Below, in pieces: positions 8,124 through 15,908 of a stretch of 64,000 nucleotides of DNA. The translations under genes and the position numbers were made by a program. A model generated the notes under the pieces. The model worked only from the letters and a program-made list of their open reading frames with translations. It did no database searches and was not told where the DNA came from. Location of the stretch: NCBI RefSeq assembly GCF_900142295.1, contig NZ_FSRL01000001.1:1240001-1304000 (forward strand), in the 5' to 3' direction. Source of the stretch: Vannielia litorea (GTDB lineage: Bacteria > Pseudomonadota > Alphaproteobacteria > Rhodobacterales > Rhodobacteraceae). How positions within the stretch are numbered: the first letter of the stretch is position 1; every line of letters begins with the position of its first letter.

Positions 8124-9326
8124 ATGAGCTTCCCTGCCGCCCGGTTTACGGACACGCACATCTGCTCGATGTGTTTCGTGCCCCCCGGATTGCCCATCAT
8201 ACCGCCCTGCGCGATCACGGTTCTGACCGGGGGCCTGCCGCAAGCGCGGATGGGGGACCTCTGTGCCTGCATCGGGCCGCCTCCTGCTGCGGTGGATGCC
8301 ATCGTGTTCGGCTCACCCACGGTCCTTGTGATGAACCAGCCTGCCGCGCGGATGCTCGACCCCACGGCCAAGGGCGGGATCATCACCAAGGGGCAGCCCA
8401 ACGTGCTCATCGGTATCGTGGGCGCGGGCGGCAGCGGTGGCGGCATGCACACCATGCCGGGGCTGAACCCGCGACCTGTCTGCATATCGCTCGCGGCCGA
8501 GCTGGCCGAGAACCAGACTGCGCAGGACATGGCGGCGATGTCGGCGGCGGCCTATCTCGACGGAGAGGGCGGCGACCTTCCGGCCAACACGCGCCGCGCT
8601 ACCCAGGCCGACCTGGAGGCGCTTGGGTTGCACGACGGCACCAACGACCTCACTGCGATGCCCGACAGCGACTTCAACGCCGATGTCTTCGTGCACACCA
8701 ACCCGGTGACCGGCGAGGAGACCTATACCGTGGCCTTCGAGGGCACCACGCCCGACTCGGGCGGAGACTGGGGCGCCAACGTGGGCCAGGGCGTGGGGAT
8801 GGAGACCGAGTATTACCGGCGCGCCAACGAGATCGGGCGCACGGCGAGTGCGTCCCAGCCCGGCAAGGTGCGCTACACCGGCCATTCGCTGGGGGGCGGC
8901 ATGGCCAGCGCGGCGGCCACGGCCTCGGGCGATCCGGCCTATACCTTCAACGCCGCGGGCCTGCACGAGAACACCATGGAGGGGGGCGACCCCAATGCTG
9001 ATGTGCAGGCCTACTACTTGCGTACGGACCCGCTGAACGCCGCCCAGGATGCGCGCTGGAGCCCGATGCCGGAGGCCTTCGGCAACCGCCGCGAGATGGA
9101 GCCGACGGCGATCTGGGCCGACAGCGACCGGGTGCCGCGCGAGATGGCGAACCCCGACAACTACGTGCCGGACTTCATCGAGCAGCGGGCGCTGGATGCC
9201 AAGCGCGCGGCGCTGGAGAAGGCCAACCAGCAGCTCCGCTTCCACTCCATCGAGGAGATGCAGCGCTCGCTGGAGGCGCAGGAGCAGCAGATCCGGCAGG
9301 AACAGCAGGACAATGGCTGCACATGA
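8124..9326 (+). CDS. PAAR-domain protein with class 3 lipase domain, probable type VI effector
   Basis: The first ~100 of 400 residues form a PAAR-like repeat domain (ARMGDLCACIGPP ... GSPTVLVMNQPAARMLD, GGIITKGQPNVLIG), which in known systems caps the VgrG spike of type VI secretion machines. The rest resembles a class 3 lipase/phospholipase: MSAAAYLD, TYTVAFEGT, then the nucleophile elbow YTGHSLGGGMASAAA with Ser255, and YYLRTDPLN as a candidate Asp region. The last ~50 residues are a charged helix. There is no signal peptide, as expected for PAAR delivery. The next gene overlaps it (ATGA) and looks like an immunity protein. The effector role is inferred; no other T6SS genes are in the window. 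Confidence 0.82.
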   Translation: MSFPAARFTDTHICSMCFVPPGLPIIPPCAITVLTGGLPQARMGDLCACIGPPPAAVDAIVFGSPTVLVMNQPAARMLDPTAKGGIITKGQPNVLIGIVGAGGSGGGMHTMPGLNPRPVCISLAAELAENQTAQDMAAMSAAAYLDGEGGDLPANTRRATQADLEALGLHDGTNDLTAMPDSDFNADVFVHTNPVTGEETYTVAFEGTTPDSGGDWGANVGQGVGMETEYYRRANEIGRTASASQPGKVRYTGHSLGGGMASAAATASGDPAYTFNAAGLHENTMEGGDPNADVQAYYLRTDPLNAAQDARWSPMPEAFGNRREMEPTAIWADSDRVPREMANPDNYVPDFIEQRALDAKRAALEKANQQLRFHSIEEMQRSLEAQEQQIRQEQQDNGCT

Positions 9327-9835
9327 GCGCGCGGGGCTGGGCACTGGGGGCCGTGATTGCCCTTGTGGTGCTCGGCGGGGGCCTCGGGGCCGCACTGCGG
9401 CTTGGCGCATTTGAGACTGGAGGGGCGATGAGCACCGTCGACATCGAGGAAAAGGGGCCCGACGGGCTGCCGATCATCCACTGGTGGGTCGAACGCGAGG
9501 AGTTCGAGAAGATCCAGGCGCTGCTCGACGCGGGGGGCAACATCGAGGAGCCTGGCTTTCAGGGGGCAACGCCGCTCTTGAAGGCGGCCGTGGCCGACAG
9601 CTGGCCGATGGCGCTGTTCCTGATCGAGCGCGGGGCTTTCATCGGCGCGGTGGACCGGCGCGGGATGACGATGCCCTGGCTTGCTGCCACCAGCCGGGTG
9701 AAGGAGGGCAACCCCGATTTCGAGGCGTTGCAGAAGGTGCGGGCCATCCTGAACGAACGCGGAATGTTTGGCCAGTATTACGAGCCGAACGATGTGAAGA
9801 AGCGCATAAAGGAAGGCAACTGGCCGCCGAAATAG
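9323..9835 (+). CDS. membrane-anchored ankyrin-repeat protein, probable immunity protein
   Basis: The 170-residue product has an N-terminal membrane segment (about 5-28) followed by two to three ankyrin-type repeats (LPIIHWWVEREEFEKIQALL; ATPLLKAAVADSWPMALFLI; GMTMPWLAATSR). It would hang in the periplasm, where lipase effectors of type VI systems act. Its ATG overlaps the stop of the PAAR-lipase, so both are made together, as expected for toxin and antidote. An internal ATG at 9428 would give a soluble form. Some lipase effectors have ankyrin-type immunity partners; the pairing here is an inference from position and topology. Confidence 0.72.
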   Translation: MSARGWALGAVIALVVLGGGLGAALRLGAFETGGAMSTVDIEEKGPDGLPIIHWWVEREEFEKIQALLDAGGNIEEPGFQGATPLLKAAVADSWPMALFLIERGAFIGAVDRRGMTMPWLAATSRVKEGNPDFEALQKVRAILNERGMFGQYYEPNDVKKRIKEGNWPPK

Positions 9836-9878
9836 GGCATCCGGCGGCAGGGGCGACCCACATCGGTTTCGGAGGTGG

Positions 9879-9893
9879 TTAAGAAAACCCTAA
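9879..9893 (+). promoter_or_regulatory. CtrA-box-like sequence upstream of the GTA promoter
   Basis: TTAA (9879-9882), seven bases and CTAA (9890-9893), followed by C, match the CtrA consensus TTAA-N7-TTAAC at all fixed positions but one. The site is about 40 bases before the -35 box of the GTA promoter. Confidence 0.35.
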
Positions 9894-9932
9894 CCAATCA
9901 GTCGGTTAGCCGGCGGCGCGCGCCAATTTGGC

Positions 9933-9961
9933 TTGACTCTGCGAACGCTCTCATCTATAGG
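9933..9961 (+). promoter_or_regulatory. predicted promoter of the GTA cluster
   Basis: TTGACT (9933-9938), an ideal 17-base spacer and TATAGG (9956-9961) form one of the best sigma-70-type promoters in the window. It lies 104 bases before the first GTA gene and 98 bases after the ankyrin gene. Confidence 0.62.
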
Positions 9962-9986
9962 TTGTGACACGATGAGAGAGGTGGGC

Positions 9987-10016
9987 GCGGCAACTCGTGA
10001 GGGTGGCCGCTTTTTT
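9987..10016 (+). terminator. possible attenuator between GTA promoter and g1
   Basis: GCGGC (9987-9991), a 14-base loop and GCCGC (10006-10010) are directly followed by TTTTTT (10011-10016). The hairpin would end a transcript about 50 nt after the predicted start and about 50 bases before the first GTA gene. The stem is short, so it may act as a regulated attenuator rather than a full stop. Confidence 0.45.
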
Positions 10017-10064
10017 AATGCCGTGGCCCTCTGGCGACCAGCGGGCCCCGGCCTCTAGCGAGAC

Positions 10065-10472
10065 ATGACCATGAATGATCGACCCGACCGCGAGGGCGGG
10101 GGCGCAGATGGCGTGCTGTCTGCGGCGGAGCGACTCGTGGCCGAGAGCGCGGGGGCGTTGTCGGCAAGGATGGCTGGCGCGCAGGCGGGAGATGGAGACG
10201 GGGCGGAGGCCGTGCTGAGCGGTATCCGACACCTCCGCCGCCTGCTGCTTGCAGCCTACCAGGAGAAAGAACGTGCTGAGGAATATCAGAAGCGAGGGCC
10301 AGCTTGTGGAGCAGGCGACAGCAGGCATGGCTCCGAGCGAAGCCTCGGACAGGGACGCGGAGCCGGAGCGGTGCTCGACCTCGACGCCGCACGGGCTGAA
10401 ATCGGGCGCCGCCTGGCTCGCCTCCGCGCCGCGGGAGATCCAGGAGAGCTTTCTGGCGGAACTGAGCCCTGA
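10065..10472 (+). CDS. GTA small terminase-like protein (g1)
   Basis: The 135-residue protein is helical and charged. It fits the position of GTA g1, the small terminase that helps TerL load DNA; known GTA TerS proteins lack the specific DNA-binding domain, in keeping with random packaging. The C-terminal stretch LDLDAARAEIGRRLARLR looks like a real conserved helix. The gene overlaps TerL at its 3' end. Starts at 10065 or 10071 are both possible and neither has a strong ribosome binding site. The assignment rests mainly on context and the C-terminal motif. Confidence 0.72.
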   Translation: MTMNDRPDREGGGADGVLSAAERLVAESAGALSARMAGAQAGDGDGAEAVLSGIRHLRRLLLAAYQEKERAEEYQKRGPACGAGDSRHGSERSLGQGRGAGAVLDLDAARAEIGRRLARLRAAGDPGELSGGTEP

Positions 10473-11742
10473 GGCGCTGGCGGCGCTGCCCTGGCTCTTC
10501 GAGTTCTGGGCCTTGCCGCACCAGCTGCCGCCGGACGGCGACTGGCGGGCCTGGGTGATCCTGGGCGGGCGCGGCGCGGGCAAGACCCGCGCCGGTGCCG
10601 AGTGGGTGCGGGCGCAGGTGGAAGGCGCCGGGCCTTTCGACGAGGGCCGCTGCCGGCGCATGGCGCTGGTGGGCGAGACCATCGACCAGGCCCGCGAGGT
10701 GATGGTGTTCGGCGAGAGCGGCATCCTCGCCTGCTCGCCGCCCGACCGGAAGCCGGAGTGGAAGGCCGGGCGCAAGCAGCTCGAATGGCCGAACGGCGCG
10801 GTGGCGCAGGTGTTTTCGGCCAGCGACCCGGAGGCGCTCCGGGGCCCGCAGTTCGATGGCGCCTGGGTGGACGAGCTGGCCAAGTGGAAGAAGGCGCAGG
10901 AGGCCTGGGACATGCTGCAGTTCGGTCTGCGGTTGGGCGACGCCCCGAGGATGTGCGTCACCACGACGCCGCGCAAGCAGGCGCTGCTGCGGGAGTTGCT
11001 TGAGCGGAGGAGCACGGTGGTGACCCGGGCTGCGACCGAGGCGAACCGGGCCTGGCTCGCCCCGGCCTTCCTCGAGGAGGTGCAGGCGCGCTATGGCGGC
11101 ACCGCGCTGGGGCGGCAGGAGCTGGAGGGCGTGATGCTCGATGACATCGACGGTGCGCTCTGGCGGCATGAGGCGCTGGAGGCAGCCCGGCTGCGCGAGG
11201 TGCCGGAACTGGCTCGCGTGGTGGTGGCGGTGGATCCGCCGGTGACCGGGCACAAGGGATCTGATGCCTGCGGGATCGTCGTGGCTGGCCTGGAGGCCGG
11301 CTCCGGCGACCCGAAGGACTGGCGGGCGGTGGTGCTTGAGGATGCCTCCGTGCAGGCCGCCTCGCCGCTCGACTGGGCGCAGGCGGCGCTGAAGGCCGCC
11401 GAACGCCACGGCGCCGACAGGGTGGTGGCCGAGGTCAACCAGGGCGGTGACCTGGTGGAGACGCTTCTGCGGCAGCTCGACCCGACGGTGCCGTTCCGGG
11501 CGGTGCGGGCCTCACGCGGCAAGGTCGCCCGCGCCGAGCCGGTGGCGGCGCTCTACGAGCAGGGCCGGGTGCGACACATGCCGGGCCTCGGCGCGCTGGA
11601 AGACGAGATGGGCCGGATGACGGCGCAGGGTTACCAGGGCAGCGGCTCGCCCGACCGGGTGGATGCGCTGGTCTGGGCTTTGACGGAGCTGATCCTCGAC
11701 CCGGCGGCGCAGTGGCGCAACCCGAAGATGCGGACGCTCTAG
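10273..11742 (+). CDS. GTA large terminase (TerL, g2)
   Basis: TerL is the ATP-driven motor and nuclease that fills the capsid with DNA. The protein shows WVILGGRGAGKTRAGAEW (Walker A), then the ATPase core and a C-terminal nuclease domain with VVVAVDPPVTG and later acidic residues. The start is unclear. The conserved protein begins near LKSGAAWLAS, but that leucine codon at 10396 is CTG rather than ATG. GTG at 10273 has an excellent AGGAG six bases upstream and is used here, although it gives a 200-bp overlap with g1. Length is about 490 residues with this start. Confidence 0.88.
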   Translation: MLRNIRSEGQLVEQATAGMAPSEASDRDAEPERCSTSTPHGLKSGAAWLASAPREIQESFLAELSPEALAALPWLFEFWALPHQLPPDGDWRAWVILGGRGAGKTRAGAEWVRAQVEGAGPFDEGRCRRMALVGETIDQAREVMVFGESGILACSPPDRKPEWKAGRKQLEWPNGAVAQVFSASDPEALRGPQFDGAWVDELAKWKKAQEAWDMLQFGLRLGDAPRMCVTTTPRKQALLRELLERRSTVVTRAATEANRAWLAPAFLEEVQARYGGTALGRQELEGVMLDDIDGALWRHEALEAARLREVPELARVVVAVDPPVTGHKGSDACGIVVAGLEAGSGDPKDWRAVVLEDASVQAASPLDWAQAALKAAERHGADRVVAEVNQGGDLVETLLRQLDPTVPFRAVRASRGKVARAEPVAALYEQGRVRHMPGLGALEDEMGRMTAQGYQGSGSPDRVDALVWALTELILDPAAQWRNPKMRTL

Positions 11743-11752
11743 AGGAGCGAAC

Positions 11753-11828
11753 GGTGGGTTTTACACATTTTAAACCCGACCGGCGATGTTGAGCCGTCCT
11801 GACGGGCGACTGGTGGGTGACCCCCACC
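11753..11828. repeat. paired GGTGGG/CCCACC palindromes between terL and portal
   Basis: Two imperfect hairpins lie in the 113-bp gap: GGTGGGTTT (11753-11761) with AAACCCGACC (11772-11781), and GGTGGG (11812-11817) with CCCACC (11823-11828). The arrangement resembles the double hairpin between aglE and aglF in this window, so it may belong to the same family of intergenic palindromes. Confidence 0.5.
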
Positions 11829-11855
11829 CTGTGGACAACGAAAAAGGAGAGACGG

Positions 11856-13040
11856 ATGGTCTTCGACTTCCTCAAGCGGGAGCGGGGTGGGGGCGGCGTG
11901 CCGGAGCAGAAGGCTTCTGCCACCGGCCCGGTGATCGCCTATCATGGCGCGGGCCGGGTGGCCTGGAGCCCGCGCGACACGGTATCGCTCACCAGGACCG
12001 GGTTCACGGGCAACCCGGTGGGGTTCAGGGCGGTGAAGCTGATTGCCGAGGCGGCGGCGGCGGTGCCGCTGATCTGCCAGGACATGGACCGGCGCTACGA
12101 GGTGCACCCCGTGGCGGACCTGATGCGCAGGCCCAACCCGGCGCAGGGGCGTGCGGAGTTTCTCGAGGCGCTCTACGGGCAGATCCTGCTGTCGGGCAAC
12201 GGCTACGTGGAGGCGGTGCTGGGCGAGGTGGGCCTGCCGGGCGAGTTGCACGTGCTGCGCTCGGACCGGATGAGCGTGGTGCCGGGGGCCGATGGCTGGC
12301 CGGTGGCCTATGAGTACGCGGTGGCGGGGCGGAAACATCGGTTCGACGCGAGCGGCGAGCTGAAACCCGTCTGTCATATCAAGGCCTTCCATCCGCAGGA
12401 CGACCATTACGGCCTGTCGCCGCTGAAGGCCGCGGCCAACGCGCTCGACGTGCACAACGCGGCGTCGAAGTGGTCGAAGGGGTTGCTAGACAACGCTGCA
12501 AGGCCTTCGGGGGCGATCGTTTACCGTGGTGCGGACGGAGCGGGGCAGCTTTCGGCCGACCAGTACGACCGGCTGCTCGACGAGATGGCCGCCCATCACC
12601 AGGGCGCGGCCAACGCGGGCCGGCCGATGCTGCTGGAGGGCGGGCTGGACTGGAAGCCGATGGGGTTCAGCCCGTCGGACATGGAATTCCAGAAGACCAA
12701 GGAAGCGGCGGCCCGCGAGATCGCCACGGCCTTCGGGGTGCCGCCAATGATGCTCGGCATCCCCGGCGAGGCCACCTACGCCAACTATCAGGAGGCCAAC
12801 CGGGCCTTCTACCGGCTCACCGTGTTGCCGCTGGTGGCCAAGGTTTCGGGCGCCCTGGGCGACTGGCTGAGCGAGCTTGGCGAAGACTGTGTGGAGCTGA
12901 AGCCCGACCTCGACGGGGTACCGGCGCTGGCGACGGAGCGTGAGGCGCAATGGCGCAGGGTGAGTGAGGCGGAGTTTCTGACGGCGGCTGAAAAGCGCGC
13001 GCTGCTCGGGCTTCCGCCGCTGGAGGCGGGCGATGTCTAA
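11856..13040 (+). CDS. GTA portal protein (g3)
   Basis: The portal forms the ring at one capsid vertex through which DNA enters. The 394-residue protein is of the HK97 portal type (MVFDFLKRERGGG; FTGNPVGFRAVKLIAEAAAAVPL; ATAFGVPPMMLGIPGEATYANYQEANRAFYRLTVLPL). AGGAG at 11846-11850 fits the ATG at 11856. It ends just before, or overlaps, the protease gene. Confidence 0.95.
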   Translation: MVFDFLKRERGGGGVPEQKASATGPVIAYHGAGRVAWSPRDTVSLTRTGFTGNPVGFRAVKLIAEAAAAVPLICQDMDRRYEVHPVADLMRRPNPAQGRAEFLEALYGQILLSGNGYVEAVLGEVGLPGELHVLRSDRMSVVPGADGWPVAYEYAVAGRKHRFDASGELKPVCHIKAFHPQDDHYGLSPLKAAANALDVHNAASKWSKGLLDNAARPSGAIVYRGADGAGQLSADQYDRLLDEMAAHHQGAANAGRPMLLEGGLDWKPMGFSPSDMEFQKTKEAAAREIATAFGVPPMMLGIPGEATYANYQEANRAFYRLTVLPLVAKVSGALGDWLSELGEDCVELKPDLDGVPALATEREAQWRRVSEAEFLTAAEKRALLGLPPLEAGDV

Positions 13041-13056
13041 CGAGGAAAGGCAAGCG

Positions 13057-13620
13057 ATGGCAAAGGACTACGGGCCGGAGTTGGAGTGCAAGTTCTGCGC
13101 GCCGGAGGCCAGGCTGGCGGTGGACGAGAGCTTCGAGATCGCGGGCTATGCCTCGCTCTTCGGTGAGGCGGACCAGGGCGGCGACGTGGTGGTGGCCGGG
13201 GCCTACGCACGCTCGTTGAAGGCGATGGCGGCGAAGGGCCAGGCGGTGAAGATGCTCTGGCAGCACGACCCGCGCGAGCCCATCGGCATCTGGGACGAGG
13301 TGCGCGAGGACCGGCGCGGCCTTTATGTGAAGGGCCGCCTGCTGAAGGACGTGGCCCGGGCCCGCGAGGCGGCGGCGCTGATCAACGCGGGTGCCATCGA
13401 CGGGCTCTCCATCGGCTACCGCACCAAGCGGGCGGAGAAGGACGCGCAGGGCCGCAGGCTCCTGCACGACCTGGAGCTCTGGGAGGTGTCTCTGGTGACC
13501 TTCCCGATGCTCCGCGAGGCGCGGCTGTCGGGCGCAAAGGGGGAGACTCCCGAGGCGGACGAGGGCTGGCAAGAGCTGGCGGAGGCGCTGCGGGCGGCTC
13601 GCCGGGCGCTGGCGGGCTGA
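13057..13620 (+). CDS. GTA HK97-type prohead protease (g4)
   Basis: This 187-residue protease cleaves the N-terminus of the capsid protein during head maturation. It shows the family signature: FEIAGYASLFGEADQGGDVVVAGAYARSL, then MLWQHDPREPIGIWDEV with the catalytic His, and GLSIGYRTKRAEKD with the Ser. The ATG at 13057 has AGGAAAGG upstream; an ATG at 13033 that overlaps the portal stop is the alternative. The separate g3.5 gene usual in this position is absent. Confidence 0.93.
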   Translation: MAKDYGPELECKFCAPEARLAVDESFEIAGYASLFGEADQGGDVVVAGAYARSLKAMAAKGQAVKMLWQHDPREPIGIWDEVREDRRGLYVKGRLLKDVARAREAAALINAGAIDGLSIGYRTKRAEKDAQGRRLLHDLELWEVSLVTFPMLREARLSGAKGETPEADEGWQELAEALRAARRALAG

Positions 13621-13684
13621 GGCCGGCCTGAACCTGCGGCGGGGCAGCCTGCCGTTGACCATTCTCATGAAAGGAAGAGTTGCG

Positions 13685-14890
13685 ATGAGCACTCCCGAGA
13701 CTGGGTCCGGGGGCGGGCGGAGCGTGCCCGAGACCAAGACCCAAAAGGCATCGCCGGTGGCCGAGGTGGCCACGGCGCTCACGGAGTTTCTGGGCGAATT
13801 CAAATCGTTCCAGGACGACCTTCATTCCCGCGTTCAGAAACAGGAAGAGCGACTGACCATGCTTCAGAAGAAGACCATTTCCGCCGGGCGTCCGGCCCTT
13901 TCCGCGGCCGCCGAGGGCGTGGCCCCGCATGCCAAGGCGTTCAACGCCTACCTGCGCAACGGCGACGATGACGGGCTGCGCGGCCTCGAGCTGGAGGGCA
14001 AGGGCCTGTCGACCGCGGTGGCGGGGGACGGCGGCTATCTGGTGGACCCGCAGACGGCCGACACGATCAAGACCGTGCTGTCGAGCACCGCGAGCCTGAG
14101 GGCCATCGCCAACGTGGCGACGGTGGAGGCGACCTCCTTCGACGTGCTGATCGACCGGGCCGACATGGGTGCCGGATGGGCCAGCGAGACCGGCGCCAGC
14201 GTGGAGACCGACACGCCGCAGATCGAGCGTATCTCGATCCCGCTGCATGAGCTTTCGGCGCTCCCCAAGGCCAGCCAGCGGCTGCTCGACGACAGCGCCT
14301 TCGACATCGACGGCTGGCTCGCCGACCGGATCGCCAAGAAGTTCGCTCGCGCCGAGGCGGCGGCCTTCATCAATGGCAATGGCAGCGACAAGCCGACCGG
14401 CATCCTCGACCACACCATCGTGGCCGAGGGCAGCCAGACCTGGGGCGAGCTGGGCTATATCGCGACTGGCGTCGATGGCGAGATCGGTGACGCGGATGCG
14501 CTGGTGGATGTGGTCTATGCCCTGGGGGCGGAGTATCGCGCCAATGCGACCTTCGTGATGAACTCGAAGACCGCCGGCACCATCCGCAAGCTCAAGGATG
14601 CCGATGGCCGGTTCATGTGGTCGGACGGGCTGGCGGCGGGCGAGCCCGCGCGCCTGCTGGGCTACCCGGTGCTCATTGCCGAGGACATGCCCGACATCGC
14701 CACCGGCGCCCATGCCATCGCCTTCGGCGACTTCCATGCCGGCTACACCATCGCCGAGCGGCCCGACCTGCGGGTGCTGCGCGATCCCTTCAGCGCCAAG
14801 CCGCATGTGCTGTTCTACGCCACCAAGCGTGTGGGTGGCGATGTGAGCGACTTCGAGGCGATCAAGCTGCTGAAGTTCTCGGCCTCCTGA
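13685..14890 (+). CDS. GTA major capsid protein (g5)
   Basis: The 401-residue HK97-fold capsid protein starts with about 90 residues of scaffold-like charged helix (FLGEFKSFQDDLHSRVQKQEE), expected to be removed by the g4 protease. The shell domain follows (GDGGYLVDPQTADTIKTVLSSTASLRAIANV ... SALPKASQRLLDDSAFDIDGWL ... AKPHVLFYATKRVGGDV). The start at 13685 has GGAAGAG before it; ATGs at 13655 and 13670 are less likely. Major capsid genes of this type are the standard markers of GTA clusters. Confidence 0.96.
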   Translation: MSTPETGSGGGRSVPETKTQKASPVAEVATALTEFLGEFKSFQDDLHSRVQKQEERLTMLQKKTISAGRPALSAAAEGVAPHAKAFNAYLRNGDDDGLRGLELEGKGLSTAVAGDGGYLVDPQTADTIKTVLSSTASLRAIANVATVEATSFDVLIDRADMGAGWASETGASVETDTPQIERISIPLHELSALPKASQRLLDDSAFDIDGWLADRIAKKFARAEAAAFINGNGSDKPTGILDHTIVAEGSQTWGELGYIATGVDGEIGDADALVDVVYALGAEYRANATFVMNSKTAGTIRKLKDADGRFMWSDGLAAGEPARLLGYPVLIAEDMPDIATGAHAIAFGDFHAGYTIAERPDLRVLRDPFSAKPHVLFYATKRVGGDVSDFEAIKLLKFSAS

Positions 14891-14973
14891 GGCTGTTGAC
14901 GGTCCGGGTGGCGCGGGGTGCGCCACCCGGAATTCGCAGGGCCGGGGGCCGAGGGATTTCAGGAGACTGACAC

Positions 14974-15570
14974 ATGATTTTGACCGAGTTGACCACGGTC
15001 TCCGCAGCGGCGCTGCCGGTGGTCGAGTTCAAGGCGCATCTGCGCATGGGCACCGGATTTTCGGACGAGGGCGCGGAGGACGGGCTGTTGGAGTCGCTCC
15101 TGCGGGCCGCGATGGCGGCGGTGGAGGCCTGGACGGGCAAGGTTCTGCTGGCGCGGGATTTCCGCTGGGTCCTGGCGGCCTGGCGCGGAGGCGAGGGGAT
15201 GACGCTGCCGGTGGCGCCGGTGCGTGCGATCACCGCCGTCAAGTTGGTGGACCTGCTGGACTGGGAAGACACCGTCGACCCCGGCAGGTACCGGCTCGAG
15301 CCCGACACCCACCGGCCGCGCATGCGGCCGACGGGGTCCGCCTTTCCCGGCGTGCCGCGGGGCGGAAAGATCGTGATCGACTTCGCCGCGGGTTTCGGTC
15401 CGGCCTGGAGCGACATCCCGGCCGATCTCGGGCAGGCGGTGCTGCTCCTGGCGGGGCACTACTACGACTACCGTCACGAGGCGCGGCCGGGCGAGGGGGT
15501 CATTCCGTACGGCGTGTCGGCGCTGATCGAGCGGTGGCGCAGCATCCGCATCACCGGAGGCCGGACATGA
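14974..15570 (+). CDS. GTA head-tail connector (g6)
   Basis: The 198-residue product is a gp6-type adaptor that sits below the portal. It has VVEFKAHLRMG near the N-terminus, a helical LLRAAMAAVEAWTGKVLLARDFRW segment, and a late ADLGQAVLLLAGHYYDYRHEA stretch typical of these connectors. AGGAG precedes the ATG. Its stop overlaps the start of the next gene (ATGA). Confidence 0.9.
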   Translation: MILTELTTVSAAALPVVEFKAHLRMGTGFSDEGAEDGLLESLLRAAMAAVEAWTGKVLLARDFRWVLAAWRGGEGMTLPVAPVRAITAVKLVDLLDWEDTVDPGRYRLEPDTHRPRMRPTGSAFPGVPRGGKIVIDFAAGFGPAWSDIPADLGQAVLLLAGHYYDYRHEARPGEGVIPYGVSALIERWRSIRITGGRT

Positions 15571-15908
15571 CGCCCGCGCCGGTGTTGAACCGCAAGCTGG
15601 TTCTGGAGAGCCCCGAGCGGGTGCCGGACGGGTCGGGCGGCTGGACCCGGACCTGGGCCGAACTGGGACAGCTCTGGGCCGAGGTGAAATCGGGCTCGGG
15701 GGGCGAGCGGGCGGACGAGTTCTTGACGGTGTCGTCGGTGCCCTATCGGATCACCGTGCGGGCCGCGCCGCCCGGCGCGATGAGCCGCCCCAAGCCGGAG
15801 CAGCGGTTCAGGGAGGGCAGCCGGATCTACCGGATTCTGGCTGTGGCCGAGCGCGATGCCCTGGGCCGCTACCTGACCTGCTACGCGCGAGAGGAGGTTT
15901 CGGCATGA
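15567..15908 (+). CDS. GTA head-tail adaptor / head closure protein (g7)
   Basis: This 113-residue beta-rich protein has the pattern of head closure proteins: LNRKLVLESPERVPDGSGGWTRTWAELGQLWAEVKSGSGGE, then a barrel ending with IYRILAVAERDALGRYLTCYA. It joins the connector to the tail. Both ends overlap neighbours by four bases, so g6, g7 and g8 are translationally linked. Confidence 0.9.
   Translation: MTPAPVLNRKLVLESPERVPDGSGGWTRTWAELGQLWAEVKSGSGGERADEFLTVSSVPYRITVRAAPPGAMSRPKPEQRFREGSRIYRILAVAERDALGRYLTCYAREEVSA

Noticed and set aside
9823..9848. GCCGCCG/CGGCGGC hairpin at the end of the ankyrin gene as a terminator
   Set aside because: The stem overlaps the stop codon and no T-run follows; it could form, but termination is not supported.
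9972..10058. 28-codon leader frame as a true gene
   Set aside because: It has no ribosome binding site and no conservation data; it is reported only as part of the attenuator finding.
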